Virus record (IMG/VR): IMGVR_UViG_3300017779_000030 | Location: 1 to 41,043 of that record | DNA: 41,043 nt | Source of the DNA: a virus | Direction: 5' to 3' (one strand) | Made by a program: the position numbers and the translations under genes | Notes under the pieces: generated by a model | What the model was told of the DNA's origin: nothing | What the model saw: the letters and a program-made list of their open reading frames with translations, nothing else | Databases searched by the model: none | Part shown: positions 23,669 to 32,700 of the stretch, in pieces | How the letters are laid out: each line of letters begins with the position of its first letter | Position numbering within the stretch: the first letter of the stretch is position 1

Positions 23669-24070
23669 TTATTTTAACCAGTCGGTTGGTATTTCTTTTT
23701 CTGCCCAAACTATTCCATGTTTTTCACAAAAATCAGCATAAGTTGTTTTACTTCCCTTTCTTATTTTTCCATTTGGGTTTTGAAAAACAATTCTTATGTC
23801 TAATTTTGGGTACTGTTTCTTTATTAGTAAATGTTTTTTACGATCCTCAAGAACCCACCTTCCTTTTGTTTCTACCAATATACCGTTTGGTAATGTAAAA
23901 TCTACAGTATATTTGTGTTGGGTTTCTGGTTTAATATAATTTATAACTGTAGTTTCGTATTCAAATTTAGTTTTTGATTCTTTTAGTTGATCTGCTACCT
24001 TATGCTCAAATCCTGACCTGTATCCATGCTTGATTGCATTTGATCTAGCTTTACTTATTCTTCTTGCCAT
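23669..24070 (-). CDS. Endonuclease I, Holliday-junction resolvase (T7 gp3-like)
   Basis: This 133-residue protein closely follows the Phage_endo_I family. The catalytic residues known from T7 (E20, E35, D55, E65, K67) are matched here by E22, E37, D57, E67 and K69 in RSGFEHKV, KFEYE, YTVDFTLPNG and VETKGR. TTYADFCEKHGIVWAEKEIP ends the family-type C-terminus. It should cut branched DNA as a domain-swapped dimer, resolving recombination intermediates before packaging. T4 itself uses the unrelated gp49. An AAGGGATT ribosome site precedes the start. A 46-residue ORF overlaps its first 20 bases. Confidence 0.93.
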   Translation of the reverse strand: MARRISKARSNAIKHGYRSGFEHKVADQLKESKTKFEYETTVINYIKPETQHKYTVDFTLPNGILVETKGRWVLEDRKKHLLIKKQYPKLDIRIVFQNPNGKIRKGSKTTYADFCEKHGIVWAEKEIPTDWLK

Positions 24071-24191
24071 TTATATAATCCCTTATTCTGTATGTAATAT
24101 AACCTAAAATTGGTGTACCGTAAATTATTGTTAATAGACTTGGGTGCGGTTCACCACAAATACCCAATATATGTCTAAGCCATTCTATCAT
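24051..24191 (-). CDS. 46-residue putative membrane protein, unknown
   Basis: The product begins MIEWLRHILGICGEPHPSLL, continues TIIYGTPILGYITYRI and ends RDYINGKKNK. A hydrophobic stretch (about residues 19-33) followed by a basic tail suggests a single-pass membrane peptide. The ORF fills the gap between the 1201-residue gene and endonuclease I and overlaps the nuclease start by 20 bases. There is no strong ribosome site. The ORF could be real and coupled, or chance; I favour real because the gap is otherwise empty in an otherwise closely packed genome. Confidence 0.45.
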   Translation of the reverse strand: MIEWLRHILGICGEPHPSLLTIIYGTPILGYITYRIRDYINGKKNK

Positions 24192-24198
24192 CTAATTA

Positions 24199-27100
24199 TT
24201 ATGTATCAAATCTTACTTCTATTGTTGTATCGTAACCGTCATCTTTTTTAAGTGGACGAGACAATTTACCAACCGCCAAGAGTCTTGCATTGTCATCATA
24301 TAAACCTATTGTTGTTATATAAGGATCCCAATCCGTATCAGTCACAAACGACGATATTTTTGCCTCTCTTAATCCTTGGGCAGATCTATCAAGTATTGTT
24401 GGATTCGTTGTAAAGTTAAACTCTCCTCTTTTAATTTCTGCAGTATATGAATTTTCTGTTATTTCAAAGCTATTTTTAAAAGACGCGGTACAAAATTTAG
24501 AAATTCCATCGTATGCTGAAGATGGGTGGGTTATTGTTATTATCCCATGTTCATGCATTACGTTTCCAACAAATGGAGTTCCATTTGGGCAATTATAGAT
24601 AAAATCTCTTTGTGTCGAGTCTAATGCCTTGTCAAATATTTTAATTTCGTCAAGTGCACCAGATATTGGCGACATGAACTCGCGGGCCATTTTTCTAATT
24701 GGATTTCCTGTTCCTGGGTTTATTCTATACAATCCATCATTAGTTCTTTCATACTCTCCTGACCAAGTTAATCTGGTTGCTACGCCAAAATAAATATCAT
24801 CTTTATTTTTGGGATCACCCATATCCGACTGTGTTATTGCGTGGGTTAGAGTATTATCGATATATAACTCTAAATTTGAACCTGTTTTTTGGTACAATAT
24901 ATGTTTAAATTCTATGCCTTCGTCTGTGAATAGGTGATCTTGAGATGCACTAAGTATATATGTATCAACTCCGTCATTTCTTCTAGCCAATATTTGTCCA
25001 GGTCTACCAACATTACCATCAATTAAAGTCATACTACAACTATTTATTGGAAGAGGTATTATGGCTGAAGCACTAAACATTGCGCCAGGTTCACTACCAC
25101 TTTGAATAGGTGGAGTATTTCCTTGTGTAACTGCTTCAATATTTAATCTAATATGATTTCTTTCTGCGTCAGAGGTTGCATTTGCGCCTATATCATGAAA
25201 CTTTGGAAAAACATGAAAATTGCTTGAGCCTGTTATTGTAGGATTGTTGTGCTCTGGCTGTATTAAAATTGGTAGATCATTGTGCTTCCATCCGTATTCT
25301 GTCTCGGTGCCGACAAAAGATGTTATTATCCCTGCTACTTCATTAAAATATCTATATTCTACAGTTACACTAAATGATGGATGAGAATCTATTGCATTAT
25401 ATGATCTTGACGCTATATTAAAGTAATCATGGGCTCCACTAATGTGGGCAGTTGTTCCTGAGTAAAAGTGTGCAGCTCCTAAATCTATAACGGTCGTACT
25501 TGCCGTAACAAATGCTCCTAGGTCTGGAGCCGTTGAAGCTGTGTCTGAACCACTGTGCCAGTAAAATACATGCCTTTCTTCAAAGTCTGATCCAGATGCT
25601 GGAGTATATCCTTCCGGTTGACAAGAAAGTATAAAATAGCTTTCTGTAAATTGTGTTATTAGTGGACGACCAACTTGTTGGAATCCATCAACAGTTGAAG
25701 TATCATTTTCTTCTGGTGTTCCTGCAATTCCATAGTTATTAAATACGTTACCTTCATCTAAGACTACTTGCATGTTTTTGTGTCCTGGGCCAGCTGCAAA
25801 GTTTCCAAATTGTGAAAAATCACCAGCTATTGACGATGTCATAACTAATTCTGCTACATATATTGAAGTCTCACCAGTACCTGGTCTATATGAATTCCAA
25901 CTAGAACTAAGTCTTAGTATTGATTCTTGGGTGCTAGACGCAGTTGCGCCTGTCTCTATTCCAGCGTTAACAACAGAAACAATTCTATCCATAAAATTGC
26001 CAACCGAAGAAGTAACGTCTCCGTGTACAGATATATTTGGGTATTGCGCTTCTGAAGCAGAAGTTATTATAAAGTCTACTGATGTTCCAAGAACGTCTTT
26101 TAGTCTAAAGCTGGCAGATTCTGATGGCTGATGTAGTATGTTTCCTTTTCTGCTAGGTCCACCAACAACAGATACACTATTGACTCCTGATTCAAACCTA
26201 ATACCATTAACATTAGACGCCCAAAGGTTGTTTTGGTTCCAAAAATAAGGACCAAAAGAAGAAGATGCGTCTTGCCATACAAAATCATTTCCTGCATGAG
26301 GACTAAAGTTAGTGTTTACAGTAGAGCCGTTTTGTTTATTGAGGTGGCCACTATAGCCAAAGGTTAATCTTGAGTATGTTGAGTTTCCTCCTCCACTGTC
26401 AATATCTGCACTTATCATTCCTATTTTTGCTGCATACGCTGATTGTGTAGCTGCAGAGTTTATGTGATTAACAATTGCCGCCCCATCGTTAAATACTCCT
26501 CCTGTAGAAGGAATAAATATTTGGTTTGAGTTATTTGATCCAGCTGGTAGAGAGTATGTACTACCCGTGATAACAATTTCTAGTAGGTTTGATGCGTCTC
26601 TTCCTATTTCAAAACTAGCAGAAACATCTGGGTTTGCAAAATTACCAATACCAAAGGCAATTGAAGCAGATGCAGCTGATCCCGTTTCTATGCAATTTTT
26701 AAATACTCTAAGTAATTGTCTACTAGATCCAGAATAATTTTGTTGGAAGAAATTTAATTGAGCTGCTTCTCTTGTTCCTGCCGTTTGATTGTACATAACC
26801 AAATCAAATGGATATTTACTTCTCCATTGGCCAACTCCTTCAGGGTGATCTCCTTGTCCTGATGTAAGTATATAATTAAATAGCCTATCGGTGTTTGATT
26901 GAGATGGAGGAAGTTGGGCCCATAGAGATACTGCAAAGTCTTCGTCTTTTCTAAAATCTAGTTTTTCGTGTTTTTTTGCTGTAAAATAACTATATTTTGA
27001 CGGGTCATAGAGATTTCCTTTTTGACCAGTTAACATTGCTCCAGATCCGTGTTTACTTTTTGATGTTATAAATACACTACTTCCCTTTGTTTTTGTTTCA

Positions 27101-27804
27101 TATTGAGATCCATCTTTTATTTCTACAAAAAAACTAGGACAATGTCCTTTTATTCCATCTTGGTGATATGGGTAAAGTTCGTTAAAGCCCCAATATCCAA
27201 CCACGCTTCCCGTTATTGATCGATATACTTGTAAAGGATTGGATATGCCTCCAGCGGCTGTATCATATAAATTACCAAAACCATCTTCATGTAATACAAC
27301 GCTTCCGCCTTTATTTATAATTTTTAAAGATGGATTATCTATATCAAAATTTATATCGTTTTCTAAAAGCTTGTCTCCAAATAATTGTTGAGGTATAGAT
27401 ATTATTTGAGCAGTTCCATTTAATTCTCTATATTCATTTCTTGTTGGTTCTACGCAAAATGATTTGTCAAGCTTAACGTTTACGGCGTGGGATCCATTAT
27501 AATAGAGGTGAGCAAGAGAAGTGTGCATACTTCTTTTGAAAAAACCATTTGTTGTTGTTAATTCGGTGTAGGTTGTTCCAGCTATTGATCCGGTTAAAAA
27601 TTCATCATGTCTTAGTATTCTTCCAGAATCAGAATCCTTTAAGAATGCATTTACATGCAGTGAGTCGTAACCAATAACCTGATAATCCTCAAATCCCTCA
27701 TGAGAGCCTATAAAGTCAACCAGTCTTACTTCATATTGTTTGTGAGCGGTATACTTTGTTTTGACAATGTTGTCCGTTCTAAACTTTCTAAATGTTGTAG
27801 ACAT
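24199..27804 (-). CDS. Large LamG/concanavalin-type structural protein
   Basis: Two lectin-like regions can be seen in this 1201-residue protein. The first spans about 195-370 (VGYWGFNELYPYHQDG and LDFRKDEDFAVSLWAQLPPS). The second spans about 800-1085 and ends SGALDEIKIFDKALDS, the classic LamG 'G-x-[IL]-D-E-[IV]-x-[IV]-[FY]' strand. The C-terminus (about 1115-1201) holds YITTIGLYDDNARLLAVGKL and is shared with the next upstream protein at 27819-29015. A role at the tail periphery, perhaps glycan binding, is inferred. The start is supported by AGGGTAA. The whole reads as one intact frame. Confidence 0.72.
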   Translation of the reverse strand: MSTTFRKFRTDNIVKTKYTAHKQYEVRLVDFIGSHEGFEDYQVIGYDSLHVNAFLKDSDSGRILRHDEFLTGSIAGTTYTELTTTNGFFKRSMHTSLAHLYYNGSHAVNVKLDKSFCVEPTRNEYRELNGTAQIISIPQQLFGDKLLENDINFDIDNPSLKIINKGGSVVLHEDGFGNLYDTAAGGISNPLQVYRSITGSVVGYWGFNELYPYHQDGIKGHCPSFFVEIKDGSQYETKTKGSSVFITSKSKHGSGAMLTGQKGNLYDPSKYSYFTAKKHEKLDFRKDEDFAVSLWAQLPPSQSNTDRLFNYILTSGQGDHPEGVGQWRSKYPFDLVMYNQTAGTREAAQLNFFQQNYSGSSRQLLRVFKNCIETGSAASASIAFGIGNFANPDVSASFEIGRDASNLLEIVITGSTYSLPAGSNNSNQIFIPSTGGVFNDGAAIVNHINSAATQSAYAAKIGMISADIDSGGGNSTYSRLTFGYSGHLNKQNGSTVNTNFSPHAGNDFVWQDASSSFGPYFWNQNNLWASNVNGIRFESGVNSVSVVGGPSRKGNILHQPSESASFRLKDVLGTSVDFIITSASEAQYPNISVHGDVTSSVGNFMDRIVSVVNAGIETGATASSTQESILRLSSSWNSYRPGTGETSIYVAELVMTSSIAGDFSQFGNFAAGPGHKNMQVVLDEGNVFNNYGIAGTPEENDTSTVDGFQQVGRPLITQFTESYFILSCQPEGYTPASGSDFEERHVFYWHSGSDTASTAPDLGAFVTASTTVIDLGAAHFYSGTTAHISGAHDYFNIASRSYNAIDSHPSFSVTVEYRYFNEVAGIITSFVGTETEYGWKHNDLPILIQPEHNNPTITGSSNFHVFPKFHDIGANATSDAERNHIRLNIEAVTQGNTPPIQSGSEPGAMFSASAIIPLPINSCSMTLIDGNVGRPGQILARRNDGVDTYILSASQDHLFTDEGIEFKHILYQKTGSNLELYIDNTLTHAITQSDMGDPKNKDDIYFGVATRLTWSGEYERTNDGLYRINPGTGNPIRKMAREFMSPISGALDEIKIFDKALDSTQRDFIYNCPNGTPFVGNVMHEHGIITITHPSSAYDGISKFCTASFKNSFEITENSYTAEIKRGEFNFTTNPTILDRSAQGLREAKISSFVTDTDWDPYITTIGLYDDNARLLAVGKLSRPLKKDDGYDTTIEVRFDT

Positions 27805-27818
27805 AACATTACCCTAAT

Positions 27819-29015
27819 CTAGTATTCTAACTTAATTCTGATTAAAGCTTCTCTATTATATGTTTTAAGTAATGGCTTGCTTAATTTTGCAACAGCCAAT
27901 AATTCGTTATTATCGTTGTATAAACCAACAGTTGTTATATAAACTTTAGGATCCTTAAAAAAGGTTGGATGTGTAAACGTTCCTTGTGAACCCGAAGTAA
28001 ATGTTGGGTTATTACTAAAATTATATTCGTTGTTTCTTAATCTAATAAAATAGTGAGAAGCATGAACTGTTTCTTTATTTCTTGCAGCAAAATATCCTGC
28101 GTCTGATAAATGGTCAAAAAAGAAAGTAGTGTTTTGATTATTTACAGTTACTGGATCTGCACAATATGCATATGATTCAGAATTTATATTTAATCCTATT
28201 TCTCCGTCTATACCTTGCGTATCTAAAATCATTACCCCATTGTCTGGATAAAATAATCCGTACTCTGTGAAAGGAGATGTTCCAGCTGGACCATTTGCAA
28301 TAGTACCACTAACAATTTTATATACCTTACCGCCTTCAGTAATGCTTCCATCAGATACTGAAGAATCATCAATAAGTTTTATTTTCTTTTCATTATCTGC
28401 AGATTGTACGTTGTTTACGTCATATGCTCCTGATATATGTAATTCCCAATTTGCAGGGTCTACTTTTTCTTTAAATCTATTTCTTTGTATATTTACAGAA
28501 TATATTTGCTCAACATTAGTAGATAATGATCCAGACCTGTTTGCTAAAGAAAACGTATTATCGTCTGGTGCAAGTAAAAGGTTTGCGTATTGAGAGTATA
28601 TAGCTTTTGAAGGACTAAAACCAACACTTGCATATTGTGGTTGGTGAGATCCTGAACCTTTCAAGTGTCCATAAGCTATAGAAAATTGGGATTCTCTGTC
28701 TGCATTTGTAGACGAAGCTTCTCTAAATACGTCTAGATAGTATTCACCGGAACTGGCACTTTGTACAGAAGAAGTGTGAAATTCTCCCGTTGCCATAACT
28801 CCATCTTGATTAGACCACATTGCTGCAGTTATTACATCAGTATCTCCGCTTTCAACGATGTCTTCTCCACCAAACCTTTTATACAATGGTTGGAGAACTG
28901 GAGACGTTGGTCTTCTTCTAACTTGTCTTATTCTTGGAAGGTCTCTTCTACGCCCAACCCTTTCTATTTGATTTCTTCTAGGTGAACGACTAAATCTATC
29001 GCTATATTTTACCAT
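27819..29015 (-). CDS. Baseplate/tail protein with Arg-rich N-terminus and shared C-terminal domain
   Basis: This 398-residue protein has a very basic N-terminus (RSPRRNQIERVGRRRDLPRI, about 10-29), a beta-rich body, and a C-terminal domain with EYNFSNNPTF and YITTVGLYNDNNELLAVAKL. The 1201-residue protein ends with the same domain, so the two probably dock on the same partner. AGAGGAT precedes the ATG. Marine T4-like phages carry similar proteins beside the baseplate genes; I know no defined function. The Arg-rich tail might bind nucleic acid or an acidic neighbour. Confidence 0.68.
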   Translation of the reverse strand: MVKYSDRFSRSPRRNQIERVGRRRDLPRIRQVRRRPTSPVLQPLYKRFGGEDIVESGDTDVITAAMWSNQDGVMATGEFHTSSVQSASSGEYYLDVFREASSTNADRESQFSIAYGHLKGSGSHQPQYASVGFSPSKAIYSQYANLLLAPDDNTFSLANRSGSLSTNVEQIYSVNIQRNRFKEKVDPANWELHISGAYDVNNVQSADNEKKIKLIDDSSVSDGSITEGGKVYKIVSGTIANGPAGTSPFTEYGLFYPDNGVMILDTQGIDGEIGLNINSESYAYCADPVTVNNQNTTFFFDHLSDAGYFAARNKETVHASHYFIRLRNNEYNFSNNPTFTSGSQGTFTHPTFFKDPKVYITTVGLYNDNNELLAVAKLSKPLLKTYNREALIRIKLEY

Positions 29016-29026
29016 GGTTTATCCTC

Positions 29027-29698
29027 TTAGTATACTGCTCGTTCTAATATATTAGAACTTAAGTTTTCTTTATTAACTGTTAAGCTTATTGTTTGTACTC
29101 CACCAGTTTCGTTACCAATAATGGTTATTGTTGCTGTTTTTGTTTCAATCGGTTGAGGTTTTGAAACAATTTGAAATCTTCTACCAACAACAGAAATAGA
29201 CTTAGTACTGTCACCAGCAAAATCTGCAATGGTTGGATTAAATCTACTGTCTATTTCTCCTCCTGGAGCAATATTTAAGTAGGCTGCGTCTGTATCAGAT
29301 AAAATAGCAGTATACCCATAAGTATTATTTCCGCCAGCAAAGTTAACTGTTGTAGGAGTAATAGTTGCAGACTGACCTCCAACTGTAAGAGTTATTGCAG
29401 AAGGTTGTACAGATAAAACAGGCATTCTTGCAACATTTTTAGGTAAAGTTACCAGTTTATATTTCATAGTTTGCGTTTCGTCTGGAACCGCTTCAACTAG
29501 TGGTAAAGCTTCGATAGCTTGACCGTAATAGTTTGATCCAAGAGAGTGATTAACATCCCATAAATTATAGTCTATTTCATCGTCTGCCAACGCAAACTGC
29601 GAAATATTAAAAAATTCAGAACCTTTTGCTAAAAGTTCTCTACCTTTTTTGGTTAAAATTGCATCTACTGTAATTGTTGTTTTATCTAAATATCCCAT
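29027..29698 (-). CDS. Tail/baseplate protein with conserved N-terminal module and beta sandwich
   Basis: In this 223-residue protein the N-terminal 90 residues (YLDKTTITVDAILTKKGREL and FFNISQFALADDEIDYNLWD) form a module I recognise from tail-region proteins of marine myoviruses. Residues about 94-212 (LSVQPSAITLTVGGQSATIT and TATITIIGNETGG) look like an Ig/BACON-type beta sandwich. It lies between the 1548-residue protein and the Arg-rich protein, so it is probably part of the baseplate rim or a fibre connector. AAGGAG lies upstream. Confidence 0.68.
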   Translation of the reverse strand: MGYLDKTTITVDAILTKKGRELLAKGSEFFNISQFALADDEIDYNLWDVNHSLGSNYYGQAIEALPLVEAVPDETQTMKYKLVTLPKNVARMPVLSVQPSAITLTVGGQSATITPTTVNFAGGNNTYGYTAILSDTDAAYLNIAPGGEIDSRFNPTIADFAGDSTKSISVVGRRFQIVSKPQPIETKTATITIIGNETGGVQTISLTVNKENLSSNILERAVY

Positions 29699-29725
29699 AT
29701 TGTGTACTCCTTACATTTTTATTCG

Positions 29726-29737
29726 TATATAAATATA
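29726..29737 (-). promoter_or_regulatory. Intergenic AT-rich element (sense TATATTTATATA)
   Basis: One mismatch to the exact 12-mer, in the 63-base gap upstream of the 223-residue tail gene, about 28 bases before its ATG. Confidence 0.48.
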
Positions 29738-29761
29738 TCTTTTCTATAAAATTAGTTCAGT

Positions 29762-32700
29762 TTAGCTTCCTCTATTAAACCTTCCGGTTCTAGGATTAGG
29801 TCTAGCACTTACCCTTCCAGAAGATCCACCTCTAGTTATGTTCGTTACTCTTTGTGGTCCACTTCCTTGTCCTGCGGTTTGTATTCTTCCATCTGCTCCA
29901 TCATCTTTTGCCACGTATTTATATGGACTTATTTCATTAAATTCTACTACAGGCCCTCCATCAATAGTTTGAGAAGATTCCATATTAAAATCAGATCCAA
30001 CAAGCTTACACCCATTATAATATACATTGTGAATTGCCGTTGCTTTATAGTCTTGAAATTGAGCAGCTTCTGATAAGGAATGAGATGGTATTGGCGTTCC
30101 AAATAATCTATCCCCTACATAGTCGCTAACCCTATTTGATAATATATGGCTTTCAGGAATTGGCCTTCCTAAAGATTGGCTATACGCTGATGCATAATAA
30201 AATAATTGTTTTTTTCTTTCAAATGAAAATCTAGATTGACTAACAAACGGTATAGTTATTTCAGTTGTAAACTTTCTATTTAATCCCCACTTATGATAAG
30301 CATCTGTTACTGCTTCTCCTTCTTGCGCAGAACTACTAATTACTATTCCTTCATATGAACTATAAGAACACGTGTAATTGTCTAAATTACCGCCACCGCC
30401 ACCAGCGTGGATATTAGGGTGAGGAGGAGTATGTATTGTCATACCAATACTATCTCTTTCCCAATAAGGATTCCAAATTCTAGCACCATTTTCTCCTGTT
30501 GCCGAGACGTTTGATAAATCTACAGTTGTATATATGTATCTTGACCCTTCAAACCTATGGTCATAGTATCCTGCATAATCTACTCCGCCTTCTAATTCAC
30601 CAACTGCTGTATTTATTAAGGCTTGTTCTCTTTCTTTGTTTGTTGTTGCAACAAAGTTTTTATTTATCTGTTGGTTTTTGTGGGCAGCTGTTAAGGCTTG
30701 GGTACCAGTTCTTCTTCCTTTATCAAAAGAATAGCTTGCTGCTGGAACGAGTCCTTTATAGTATGTTTGATTTCTATTTCCGTCTGGATCGTTTGCTGGG
30801 TCGGTTAAAGCGCTTTGAGATATTTCTTTATATACTCCTCCAACTTCAGTAGTGTTTCCACTAGCAGACGCTATAAATAAATTTATAGATCCATCAATTA
30901 CCGTTTGTTGAAAATTATTAGTTGCGCCATCTTTAAAACTGTATCCTTCAAGGCTAGCACTAGGTCTTGCTATAATTTTAGGTCTTTCTAGTCCGTGAGG
31001 TTTAACTAATAATCCAACTTGTGCATTTGTTCTAGCAGGTAATAATTGTCTTACCGTTCTAAATAATGAATCATCAAAATATTTTAATATATATAAAAAG
31101 TCAAAAAATGACGGATTACCCGTATATTTTCTAAAATATTTTTCACGTAAATCTTTTAAAGACCCGTATGATGGTTTATATTCATCACTTGGGGCTCCAA
31201 CAAAATCATCATATTCAAACGGTCCAAACTCATGAGCTATATCTAATTCTACTTCGTCTACTGGAGAGAAATAAATACCAAGTCTATTTTCGTCTACCGG
31301 GTTTTTATCTGCCGAACTAAATTCATTTTTACTTTCAACTGAAAGATTTCCTTTTAGTTCGTTATCTTCAAGTCTTATTTTTTCAGAATATGGAGAAGGT
31401 CCAATATTTCTAGGACTAAGAGTATAATATCTTTCCTCAACTTCTTCATATTGTAATAATCCAGTATTTGTAAATCCTCTAAAAGATGCTGAAGTTTGTA
31501 TGTCTGCTGCATGAGTGCTGTCAGGATTAAGAAGTCTAAATCTTGTATATGAATTATCTGGGTGGCTAGATGAAACTACAGCTCCATTTACAAAGTCAAC
31601 CTTATGTAAGTTAGCACCAAGACTCCATCTAGCTATCAAATCGGAAAATGAACTAGTCTCATTTGTAGAGTTTGCAATTGTTCTAGGCGCTGAAACGTGA
31701 TAGTTAAAATATGACTCTGTTAAATGGTTGTGATAGACTCTCCATTCTTGAACAGACCCTGATAAAGTTTTTGCCTCAGATAAAGAATTAAATTCTGATG
31801 CTAAGTTTCCTGCCCAAATTGATGTGTGTGGATCCCCTCCCAAATATTGTTTTAGGGTACTTGCTGTTTGCGCTGTAGGATATGCATCATATAAAGTTGG
31901 GTTCGTGTAGAGCGGAGATATTTGCTCATCTCTACCCCAAGCGGAATTTAATACGAATCCAGCCTTAGTTGTTCCGTCTGTTGTGTGGCTTGCAGTAAGA
32001 TTATGGCTTATTCTTCCAAACGCACTAAAGTCTCCTTGTTTTTTACAAAATAGGTCATATGTAAGGTTTTGTCCATGGTGGTCATCTATTGATACCGATT
32101 CTGTGAATGCATAATCATGTAGTACCTTATCTAATTTATCAGCATCATATCTCATAAAGGCAACGCTCCACCAATCACCATCAAATATTGGACCATAATC
32201 TGTTGATGCTGTTATTGATGTCTCTCCTTGGCTTCCACTAATTGCAAAAACCATTCTACCATAAGGACTGTCTGAAGGCGCTGAAGCATTCATTGATGTT
32301 GTGTGTTCAGCTATTATAGATAAACTACCACTATGAGTATTCCAAAGTACAGTGTTCCTTTTTAATTTTGAATTTGCAATAACTCCTTGGTGAGATAAAT
32401 CTGGTATTTTAAATCTAAATTCAACTGTATCTGGGTACCTTTGTGGGCCAACATCAGCAGTTGCAACGGCCCAAGGAGCTTCAAGGTAGGCTCCTCCAAA
32501 AGCAGAACTACTTTCTATTCTTAAAGCATAATTAAACTTATCATATATTATCTTAGAATGCCTGTTTGGAAGTTTTTGAGGACCTCCATATTCATACACC
32601 TTTAATATCGTAGATGGTAAACCATAAAGATTAGTTATTGCTCTAACACTTCTTTCCGTTCCCTTTGTCTTATAAATCATTGGAAGATTGTTTAATATTC

